From the NCBI GenBank assembly GCA_046538735.1, contig JBKHII010000004.1, positions 1 through 64,000 of the forward strand: a DNA stretch of 64,000 nt, given 5' to 3'. The DNA comes from SLST01 sp046538735 (GTDB lineage: Bacteria; Spirochaetota; Spirochaetia; DSM-27196; SLST01). The notes below the pieces were generated by a model. The model was not told where the DNA came from. It did no database searches and saw only the letters and a list, made by a program, of their open reading frames with translations. Numbering within the stretch: position 1 is the stretch's first letter; each line of letters begins with the position of its first letter. This document shows, piece after piece, positions 42,402 to 49,722 of this stretch. Made by a program: the position numbers and the translations under genes.

Positions 42402-45371
42402 ATGGCAAAGCAGAAGGCTGAAGCGACGGGCCATCTCGAGATAGCGCTCGACGACCGGGCTCTCGAGGCGACGGCGAAATTCGTTCCCGGTGAGGGTGAA
42501 ACGTGGGACCCTGATCGCCTGATTGAGAAGATGCGTGGCGTGGGGATCGTGGAGGGGTTCAAGCCCGACGATCTGCGCCGCACCTTCGCGCTGGTACTGC
42601 AGAGGGGCAAGGCAGAGCCCTTCGTCGTCGCGCGCGGCGTGAAGCCGGTGGACCCGAAGCCGGAGCGGGCACGCTTCCTGGACATCGGTATCCCCTCCGA
42701 TCTCCGCGACCAGGCGAATCTCGTACTCTCACAGGCGGCCCCTCCCGAGATCTCGATTGAGAAGAAAGAGCGGATCAAGAAGCAGAAGACCGTGACCAGG
42801 AAACCGAAGCTTCCCTTCCTCCCGGCGAAGGAAGAGACGGTCTCCTACACGGAGGAGCGGGTCCATCGGGAGCGCGTCTACGTAGACCCAACGGTGGAGA
42901 AGACCGGCTACGCGACCGAGGGTCAGAAGGTCGGAATGGTGGAAGGAAAGGACGAGGGAGAGGCCGGCAGGAGCGTCACCGGTGAGCTCGTGCCTTCCCG
43001 GAAGCTCGCCGACCCGTACTTCTACTGCGGCACCGGTCTGGAGCGTCGCCGGGACGAGCTCTTCGCGACGTACGAGGGGTTCGTGCGCGTCGGCACCAAC
43101 TGGGCGGACGTGGTTCCGTTCGAAACGCACGACTGGGAGGTGACGCTCTCGCAGGACAAGGGAACGTGCTATCTCAGCTTTGACCCCGGACACGCGCACG
43201 CGCGCCCGCCCACGCCCGAAGAGATACGCGAGGCGGCGGAATCGCAGGGATACCCGAGCGACCGGCTGCTGGACGACCAGTCCCTTGCGGATCTCGTGGC
43301 GCACGCAGTGGCGAGCCGGGAGCCGATCGAGAAGGAGCCGCTCACGTCCAGTCGGGATGCCGCCTTTGACATCCGTGTTGCGGACGACCGGCTCCGCGCG
43401 GTGCTCGATATCCACAAGGGAACCGGTCACGGAAAGAAGCTCAATCTGAGAGAGCTCGGCACGGCGATTAAGCAGAGCAGCCTCGTCAGGCTCGACTTCG
43501 ACAAGATCAAGGCGGACATCGGCGCCTTCCTCCAGAGCACGGATACCGAGCTCATCGGCTACGTGCTCGCGGAGGGAACGACTCCGACTCCGGGCCCGGA
43601 GCGGACGCTCGACTTCAGCGTTCGTTTTCTGCCGGCCGACGAGGCTGCGGAAATGGTGAATCATCTGAAGGAACGACTGGAGCGAGCCGGCGTTGAGAGT
43701 GCCGGGGCGTTTCCGCCGGAGACGATCGAGGACGTGGGCAACGTAGAGCGGGACCAGCGGATCCTCACGGTCTCCCCTCCCGTTCCGGGACAGCCGGGAG
43801 TGGACGTATACGGCCGGCAGACCGCGGGACAGAGCGCTGCAGAGCCTCCAATGGAGCTCTACGAACACCTCGAGCAGAAGGGAAACGTCGTGATCTCGAC
43901 GGTCGCCGGCATGCTGCATCGCGGATGGCGCGAAGGAACGGTTTTGCTGCGGGTCCTTCCGCACGCGGACGGACGCGTGCGCGTACGGATCACGGAGAAC
44001 CGAATGGCGGCGATGATCACGATGGTGCCGCCGGTCGGGACGGGTCGGCCGCTCGACTTCGATCAGGTGCGCGAAGCGATCAAGGAGGCCGGCGTCTCGA
44101 GCGGCGTTCGCGAGGAGATGCTCATCCGCGCGTGGGAGCAGACCGCCGAGGGTCGCGAGATTCGAGACCTCATCTTCGCGCGGGGCAAGCACGTGGAAAC
44201 CGGTGGCGAGGGTGAGCTCGAGATGCTCGTGGATCTCGCTTCCGGGAAGAGCATGACGATCCTCGCGGACGGCAGGGCGGACTTTCGGAACCAGGATCGA
44301 ATAACCACGGTCTCGCAGGGGACCGAGGTCGCGCGAATCCGTCCGCCCGCGGACAAGGACCGCGAAGGTTGGGACGTGCTCGGCGCGAAGCTGAGCCCGG
44401 ACACGGCGGAGGCGGTCGAGGTTGAGGCGGGTCAGAACGTCGCGATCCGCGAGGAGCCGGGAGGCTCACGCCTGCTCGTCGCCGAGATAGACGGCGAGCT
44501 CGTCTTCGAACAGAACCGCTTCGAGGTCCGCGCGGCACACGCGGTCAACGGCGACGTGGACCTTCACACGGGCAACGTCAGGTTTCCGGGAAACGTCACG
44601 GTAAAGGGCTCGGTCCGCACCGGCTTCTACGTGATGGCGCAGGGCGGCATCCAGGTGGGAGAGCTCGTTGAGGCTGCCTTGCTGAGCGCGGACGGCGACA
44701 TCCTCGTGAATCAGGGCGTGAAGGGCGGAGGCAAAGCCGTGCTTCGCACGAAAGGAACCGTCGGCGTGACCTTCGCCGAACAGGCAACGATCCTCGCGGT
44801 GGGAAACGTGCAGGCAAAGAACTCGCTCGTCCACTGCCAGGTGAAGTCGAACGGCAAGGTCCGGATGGTGGGAGACAAGGGAAGCGTCGTGGGTGGGCGG
44901 ATCCGGGCGCGGGAGGGCCTGGAGACGTACAACCTGGGCTCCGAACGAGGCGCCAAGACGATGGTCGAGTTCGGCCAGAACTACCTCATCGCGGACAAGA
45001 TCGAGAGCGAAGAGCGCGAGATGGAGAAGCTCAAACGTGAGATCACCCGCATCGACATGGAGATGAAGGACATCGAGCGGTCGGGAACTCGCGCGGCCCT
45101 GGACAAGCTTCACGCCCGGAAGCTGCAGCTTCTCAAGCTGCTCGAGCGCCGGGGTCTCCAGGTCTTCACGTACCGGGAGCGCTTCGAGGAGCACCACGAC
45201 TCGCAGATCGTGGTCAAAGGAACGATCTACCCCGGCGTCACGATCGAGACGCACGGTCGTGTCTGGGAGATCACCGAGCCGAAGAAGAACGTCGTCATCA
45301 CGTTCAGCCCGGAGACCGGGCGAATCGAGGAACGGAGCGCGTCCAAGCAGGCTGTCGCGGAAGGATCATGA
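42402..45371 (+). CDS. FapA/DUF342-family protein, unusually long
   Basis: A 989-residue protein whose C-terminal two-thirds is the FapA (flagellar assembly protein A, DUF342) beta-helix, including ARRGTVLLRV-like repeats, VNQGVKGGGKAVL and a C-terminal coiled coil (about 870-925). Three copies of a short glycine motif appear: GEAGRSVTGE near residue 186, GQPGVDVYGR near 463 and REGWDVLGA near 653, suggesting duplication of the module. The first about 180 residues, with a basic stretch (KKERIKKQKTVTRKPKLPF), match nothing I know. It follows the MinD-like gene by 4 bases and is coupled to lgt by an ATGA overlap. FapA homologues influence polar placement of regulators. Confidence 0.83.
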   Translation: MAKQKAEATGHLEIALDDRALEATAKFVPGEGETWDPDRLIEKMRGVGIVEGFKPDDLRRTFALVLQRGKAEPFVVARGVKPVDPKPERARFLDIGIPSDLRDQANLVLSQAAPPEISIEKKERIKKQKTVTRKPKLPFLPAKEETVSYTEERVHRERVYVDPTVEKTGYATEGQKVGMVEGKDEGEAGRSVTGELVPSRKLADPYFYCGTGLERRRDELFATYEGFVRVGTNWADVVPFETHDWEVTLSQDKGTCYLSFDPGHAHARPPTPEEIREAAESQGYPSDRLLDDQSLADLVAHAVASREPIEKEPLTSSRDAAFDIRVADDRLRAVLDIHKGTGHGKKLNLRELGTAIKQSSLVRLDFDKIKADIGAFLQSTDTELIGYVLAEGTTPTPGPERTLDFSVRFLPADEAAEMVNHLKERLERAGVESAGAFPPETIEDVGNVERDQRILTVSPPVPGQPGVDVYGRQTAGQSAAEPPMELYEHLEQKGNVVISTVAGMLHRGWREGTVLLRVLPHADGRVRVRITENRMAAMITMVPPVGTGRPLDFDQVREAIKEAGVSSGVREEMLIRAWEQTAEGREIRDLIFARGKHVETGGEGELEMLVDLASGKSMTILADGRADFRNQDRITTVSQGTEVARIRPPADKDREGWDVLGAKLSPDTAEAVEVEAGQNVAIREEPGGSRLLVAEIDGELVFEQNRFEVRAAHAVNGDVDLHTGNVRFPGNVTVKGSVRTGFYVMAQGGIQVGELVEAALLSADGDILVNQGVKGGGKAVLRTKGTVGVTFAEQATILAVGNVQAKNSLVHCQVKSNGKVRMVGDKGSVVGGRIRAREGLETYNLGSERGAKTMVEFGQNYLIADKIESEEREMEKLKREITRIDMEMKDIERSGTRAALDKLHARKLQLLKLLERRGLQVFTYRERFEEHHDSQIVVKGTIYPGVTIETHGRVWEITEPKKNVVITFSPETGRIEERSASKQAVAEGS

Positions 45372-46345
45372 GTCTCGGTTTCCTGGAGTATCCATCGTGG
45401 CTCTCCCCGCAGATCGCCGAAGGCCTTCCGATCCGGTGGTACGGGGTCATGTACCTGCTCGCGTTCGCGACGACCTTTCTGCTGTTTCGGCTGGAGGCGC
45501 GTCGATCCGGTCTCACGCACGATCGGGACGAAATCGCGACCTTCTTCTACTGGGTCATTCTCGGCGCGCTGCTTGGAGGTCGTCTCTTCTACGTCTTCGC
45601 GTTCGGCGACACGATGCACTTTCTGCGCCGGCCGTGGCTCATCGTGTGGCCGTTCCAGGATGGCCGGTTCACGGGCATACAAGGCATGAGCTACCACGGA
45701 GGTTTCCTGGGTGCGGTGCTTGGTGTCGTGCTCTTCTCAATCGTGAAACGCGTGAACGTCCTCGATTGGGGAGACACGCTCGCGGTCGCAACGCCGTTGG
45801 GCTACACGTTCGGCCGCGTGGGGAACTTCATCAACGGCGAGCTCGCCGGTCGCGTCACGACGGTCTCGTGGGGAATCGTCTTCCCGCGCTCGCCTCGCTA
45901 CTCGATCGAGCACGGGTGGGTGCCGGACATCGTTGACGCGACCGGCCTGACGATCCCCGACGGCACGGTGATGGTCAACCTGCCACGGCATCCCTCGCAG
46001 CTCTACGAGGCGCTGCTCGAGGGAGTCGTACTCTGGCTCATCCTCTGGTTCGTCTTCCGGCCGAAGCGGCCCTTTCCCGGAGCGATGATCGCGCTCTACG
46101 TCGCCGGCTACGGCCTGGCCCGGTTCCTCGCCGAGTACTTCCGGGCGACTGACGAGAGCGTGGGGTTCGTTGTTTCGGGCGGCCGGCAGCTCGCGTTGCC
46201 GCAGTTCACGACCTCTGTCGTGCACCTGACGGCCGGCCAGCTCATCTCACTCGGGATGCTGACCTTCGGGCTGGTACTCTTTCTCGTCTTCCGGCTCATG
46301 GCTCCGCCCGACCCGGTCGTTGAGACCTTCGATCACACCGAGTAG
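45368..46345 (+). CDS. lgt: Prolipoprotein diacylglyceryl transferase
   Basis: Lgt, 325 residues, an inner-membrane enzyme with about seven helices that transfers diacylglycerol from phosphatidylglycerol to the lipobox cysteine. Signature segments are present: MSYHGGFLGAVLG (catalytic His region), GRVGNFINGELAG (the Lgt signature with the essential Arg and Asn) and HPSQLYEALLEG. Its ATG overlaps the FapA-like stop (ATGA). It ends in a 13-base convergent overlap with the glycosyltransferase gene. Lipoproteins are abundant in this window, and lnt lies 3.4 kb away; lspA is not in the window. Confidence 0.96.
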   Translation: MSLGFLEYPSWLSPQIAEGLPIRWYGVMYLLAFATTFLLFRLEARRSGLTHDRDEIATFFYWVILGALLGGRLFYVFAFGDTMHFLRRPWLIVWPFQDGRFTGIQGMSYHGGFLGAVLGVVLFSIVKRVNVLDWGDTLAVATPLGYTFGRVGNFINGELAGRVTTVSWGIVFPRSPRYSIEHGWVPDIVDATGLTIPDGTVMVNLPRHPSQLYEALLEGVVLWLILWFVFRPKRPFPGAMIALYVAGYGLARFLAEYFRATDESVGFVVSGGRQLALPQFTTSVVHLTAGQLISLGMLTFGLVLFLVFRLMAPPDPVVETFDHTE

Positions 46346-47730
46346 CGCTGCTTGCCCTTCGCAAGGCGCTGGCGGGAGGCTCGGATCTCGTCCCCGTAGA
46401 CTCCCAGCAGTCCCTGCAGTTTCTCGCGCAAGACGTTCAAGCCGAACTCGTTCCTGGCGATGCGGAAGTTCGTCTCCGTGATCTCCTCCCGCTCCTTCGG
46501 GTGTGTGAGAACGTAGTGGATCGAATCGAGCGCATCGTCCGGGATCACGAGGAGTCCGTCCTCGCCGTAGCGATCGCGAATCTCGATGTTCCGGAGACCG
46601 GTGATCATGACGTCGGTCTTGTACACGAGGTAGGTCGTCGTGACCACGGGAACGCGCGCGGCGATCGCCTCAAGGAGCGCGTTTCCGAATCCCTCCCAGA
46701 TGGGCAGGTAGGTCACGAGGTCGGCGTTCGCCAATACATCGCGGTTCGTAAAGATTCGGCGCCCTTGATCGTCCGTGTCGCGCCTGGACGCGACGCGGTC
46801 CGAGATCAGGTGGAAGTGAAGGCCGACGGCTTCAGCCAGCGCGCGGATCTGCTCTATGTAGTTCTCGTTCGGCTCGTCGCCTTGGTAAAGCGAGATGATG
46901 TAGTGGAGACGATCCCGAAACTCGGGGTAGCGCTCCACGAACCGAACCAGCAAACGTACCGAGTCCTCGATGCGCTTGCGCGGGACGATACGGGTGGGCT
47001 GGACGACGAGGATGTCGTTCTCCTTGAAGCCGAGCTCCGAGCGGAACGTCGCGTTGTAATCGTCGCGCACCACCGGATGATCGTAGTCCTCGCAATTCGG
47101 GATGATGAACGGCGAGACGCGCTTGAGCGAGCGCAGGATGTGCGCAGCGTACGAGCTGATCACGACGTGCTCGAGCGCAAGATCCACGGGCGGCATGATC
47201 CGGTCGAGCAGTCCCCGGATACGCGTGTCGCTGAACCGGCTCCGCTCCCACCAGAAGTCATGATGGTGAAAGATCGTCGCAACGCGGCGTTCGGTGGCGA
47301 CCTTGTGGACTGCGAGTCCGCCGAGAAGCGTCATGGGCATCGCGTTCGTATTCTCGGCGACCAGCACGTCGATATCATGATCGCGCACGATGTCGTAGAG
47401 CGCGTTGGCGACGTCCGCCCCACGGGCCTGGAGCTGGTCCACGACCGCCTGACGCTGTTCGCCGTTGAGCTGCGGCGGGTGCTTGCTAAGGTGCGGAAAC
47501 GCGAGCCGTTCGTATTCGCGCTGTTCGCTCGTGTCGAAGCGAATCTGTGGAAGCACGAACTGCCGCTCGAACCCGGGAATCGGAAGTGCGGCGCAGTACC
47601 TGCCGGCGATCGTGAATACGTCGTGGCCGAACGAATCGAGGATCTGGATCCATTTGTCCGCCTCGAGCGAGACGCCGTCTACGTCTCCGAGCTTGCCGCT
47701 GACGACTGCAATGCGAAACGAGGTGCTCAT
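46333..47730 (-). CDS. Family 4-like glycosyltransferase (GT-B fold)
   Basis: A 465-residue GT-B retaining glycosyltransferase. The N-terminal half has the opening IAVVSGKLGDVDGVSLEADKW typical of GT4 enzymes and AENTNAMPMTLLGGLAV; the C-terminal half has VVQPTRIVPRKRIEDSVRLL and the nucleotide-sugar motif LPIWEGFGNALLEAIAARVPVV (E-x7-E). Donor and acceptor are unknown; trehalose- or glucosylglycerol-type small-molecule products and surface glycans are both possible. I start at the ATG at 47730; a TACCTT box ends 7 bases upstream and no ribosome-binding site is visible. Divergent from the OmpA-domain gene with start codons 30 bases apart. Confidence 0.85.
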   Translation of the reverse strand: MSTSFRIAVVSGKLGDVDGVSLEADKWIQILDSFGHDVFTIAGRYCAALPIPGFERQFVLPQIRFDTSEQREYERLAFPHLSKHPPQLNGEQRQAVVDQLQARGADVANALYDIVRDHDIDVLVAENTNAMPMTLLGGLAVHKVATERRVATIFHHHDFWWERSRFSDTRIRGLLDRIMPPVDLALEHVVISSYAAHILRSLKRVSPFIIPNCEDYDHPVVRDDYNATFRSELGFKENDILVVQPTRIVPRKRIEDSVRLLVRFVERYPEFRDRLHYIISLYQGDEPNENYIEQIRALAEAVGLHFHLISDRVASRRDTDDQGRRIFTNRDVLANADLVTYLPIWEGFGNALLEAIAARVPVVTTTYLVYKTDVMITGLRNIEIRDRYGEDGLLVIPDDALDSIHYVLTHPKEREEITETNFRIARNEFGLNVLREKLQGLLGVYGDEIRASRQRLAKGKQRYSV

Positions 47731-47737
47731 TGGGGTG

Positions 47738-47766
47738 AAGGTAGTGGAAATCACTCGTGGATGTCA
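47738..47766 (-). promoter_or_regulatory. Promoter of the GT4-like gene
   Basis: On the minus strand TGACAT, a 17-base spacer and TACCTT, ending 7 bases before the ATG at 47730. The -35 overlaps the start codon of the divergent OmpA-domain gene. Confidence 0.4.
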
Positions 47767-48855
47767 CGCTCTCTGGGGATTGTAGCGCTGCGGATCGTGG
47801 GCGATAATGGCGACGTGGCTGGTTCGCTCTCCGTGCTCGTGGACAACAAAGAGCTCGTGCCGATTACTCGTCTCCGCGAGGGCGAGAGCGGTGTCCTGAA
47901 CCTTACGACGATGCTCCCCGACCAGAACCAGGCGTATATCGAAATCTACTTCAAGAACGGCAGACGCCGGGGCCACATCCAGACGTTCCATGTGAACCGC
48001 TTGCGCCACGGCAAGGAACGGCCGCAGATCGTGGTGTCCGCCCACATCCGCGAGCAACGTGCCACGGTCACCCTCCGCATCGACGGCGAGCTCATCGCCA
48101 CCGAAAGCTACCCGATTCCCGCGGAGATGCTCTCCGGACGACCGTGGCCGTGGCTCGCCGCGGCCGCGGCGATCGCGCTCGTTGCGGTCATCGGCTGGGG
48201 CGCGTGGTCGCTCGCCCGCGGCGAGTGGTCGATAGCCGGATCCGCGCCCGCCGATTCGCGAGCAGGAAACGCGGCGGATGCGAGTGGCGAGCCGGCAGCC
48301 GAGACGCGCGACGGGCCTGACACGGCGAGCGCGCCGGAGCAGGAGGCTGAGCCCGCGCGGGCAGTCGCGCCGGAGGGGGACACCGAACCAGACACCGAAA
48401 CGGACACCGAACCTGAGCCGAGCACGACGACCGAGAGCGAGGCTCGGGCGCAGGACGGCGACGAAGAACCGGCCGATGCGCCCCCGGCCACTCGGGCGGA
48501 GGCGATCGTCTACTTCGAACCCGAGAGCGCGGTGCTGCGCGCGGCAACGAAGGAAGAGCTCAACCTCGTGGCCGCCGGGATCGCCCAGTGGATCGGCGCG
48601 GGCGGCGATCCGGAGACGGTGACGATCGTCGCAGAGGGTCACACGGCGCTCTACGATACGGAGGCTTCGCGGTTGGAGCTGTCACGCGAACGTGCGGCCG
48701 CGGTTGCGGACTATCTGAGCGATGCACTGAACGAACGCGGCATCGGACGCCCGGAGATCGAAACGTCCGGTCGTGGGGGCCAGGAGCCGGTCACGCGCAC
48801 CGAGTCGGAGCAATGGCGGAATCGGCGAGTGGAGCTCACGATCACGGGCGGGTGA
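47761..48855 (+). CDS. OmpA-domain protein with an N-terminal beta domain and one membrane helix
   Basis: A 364-residue inner-membrane protein. Residues 1-115 form a beta-rich cytoplasmic domain of unknown type, a membrane helix lies at about 127-148 (WPWLAAAAAIALVAVIGWGAW), then an acidic Pro/Thr/Glu linker to about 240, and a C-terminal OmpA peptidoglycan-binding domain (VYFEPESAVLRAATKEELNLVA ... SRLELSRERAAAVADYL ... WRNRRVELTI). The arrangement recalls MotB/OmpA-type cell-wall anchors. Start chosen at the ATG at 47761, which fits the spacing from the divergent gene; there is no clear ribosome-binding site or promoter. Confidence 0.8.
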   Translation: MSRSLGIVALRIVGDNGDVAGSLSVLVDNKELVPITRLREGESGVLNLTTMLPDQNQAYIEIYFKNGRRRGHIQTFHVNRLRHGKERPQIVVSAHIREQRATVTLRIDGELIATESYPIPAEMLSGRPWPWLAAAAAIALVAVIGWGAWSLARGEWSIAGSAPADSRAGNAADASGEPAAETRDGPDTASAPEQEAEPARAVAPEGDTEPDTETDTEPEPSTTTESEARAQDGDEEPADAPPATRAEAIVYFEPESAVLRAATKEELNLVAAGIAQWIGAGGDPETVTIVAEGHTALYDTEASRLELSRERAAAVADYLSDALNERGIGRPEIETSGRGGQEPVTRTESEQWRNRRVELTITGG

Positions 48856-48895
48856 GCTCGCCGCCGCTCTACCGCGCTGCGAGTTGCTCGCGGAC

Positions 48896-49666
48896 CTACT
48901 CGACCCACTCCACGGACAGCGACGCGACGGGGCTGCGAACCCCCTGCCACACGGCGACCACGCGGTACTCGGCCGTTGTGGGCTCGGGAGACCAGAGATA
49001 GGTGCCCTCGCACTTCTGCGTCTTCCAGTAGTTGTCTACGCTCGGTTCGCTGCCGTCCCGCGTGATGTAGAGGTCGGCGGCGGCGTAGTCGCACGAGATG
49101 CGGAGTTGGGCGGCGGGGTCATCGTTGTTCGAGACAGGTATCGACACGCTTCCCGAGACCTCGCGTCCCGCGACGACGAAGGTGGGACGGGCAAGGTCCG
49201 GATCCTCCTGGTGCTCCCAGATCACGGTGAGCGTGAAGGGATCGCTGTACTGATCGTCCTGCGCCGCGATGACGCGGTAGGAGGCGACGCCCTCGAGCGG
49301 TCTGCTGATCGCCGGCGGATCCGCGGGATCGATCGGTCCTTCCCAGTTGTTGTCCGCCGAGGGGACGCTGCCGTCACGCGTGACGTAGAGCGTGACGTCG
49401 TCGCGGCTGCTCGTGGGAACGAGCCGTCCCGCCGGGGGGCCGCCCGTGGGGAGCGTCACGATCGTCTCGGACTCGAAGGTAGTACCGTCCGCCGCGACGA
49501 ACTCGGCGATGCCCGGCTGCGCGAGCTCCGCGGGTGCTTCCTGAGCAGGCTGAGCCTCCGAAGTCTCCTCGGCTTCCGTCGCCTCGGGCGCATCCTCCTG
49601 GGTCGCGCAGCCCGCGACGAGCGCGATCAGGGCGAGACCAGCGAACACTCTTGCTACCGCCTTCAT
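48896..49666 (-). CDS. Lipoprotein with two chitobiase/FN3-associated repeats
   Basis: A 256-residue lipoprotein (lipobox LVAGC, Cys20) with a Glu/Ala-rich linker to about residue 45 and two copies of a 90-residue beta module, each carrying a near-identical motif: LYVTRDGSVPSADNNW and LYITRDGSEPSVDNYW. This TxDGSxPS pattern is the chitobiase C-terminal/FN3-associated domain, usually an accessory beta-sandwich in surface carbohydrate enzymes. No enzyme domain accompanies it here. Ribosome-binding site GGAGG. It lies 56 bases after lnt on the same strand, separated by a 9-bp hairpin. Confidence 0.8.
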   Translation of the reverse strand: MKAVARVFAGLALIALVAGCATQEDAPEATEAEETSEAQPAQEAPAELAQPGIAEFVAADGTTFESETIVTLPTGGPPAGRLVPTSSRDDVTLYVTRDGSVPSADNNWEGPIDPADPPAISRPLEGVASYRVIAAQDDQYSDPFTLTVIWEHQEDPDLARPTFVVAGREVSGSVSIPVSNNDDPAAQLRISCDYAAADLYITRDGSEPSVDNYWKTQKCEGTYLWSPEPTTAEYRVVAVWQGVRSPVASLSVEWVE

Positions 49667-49695
49667 GAGGACCTCCGCGTCCTATTCTACCACCC

Positions 49696-49718
49696 CCGCT
49701 GTGGTCCGCACAGCGGGC
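49696..49718. terminator. Perfect 9-bp hairpin between lnt and the lipoprotein gene
   Basis: CCCGCTGTG and CACAGCGGG pair perfectly around a GTCCG loop. It lies 5 bases after the lnt... lipoprotein boundary and just downstream of the lnt stop on the minus strand. No T-run follows, so it may be a Rho-independent terminator of a weak type, an attenuator, or an RNA-stabilising stem. Confidence 0.5.
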
Positions 49719-49722
49719 GCGA

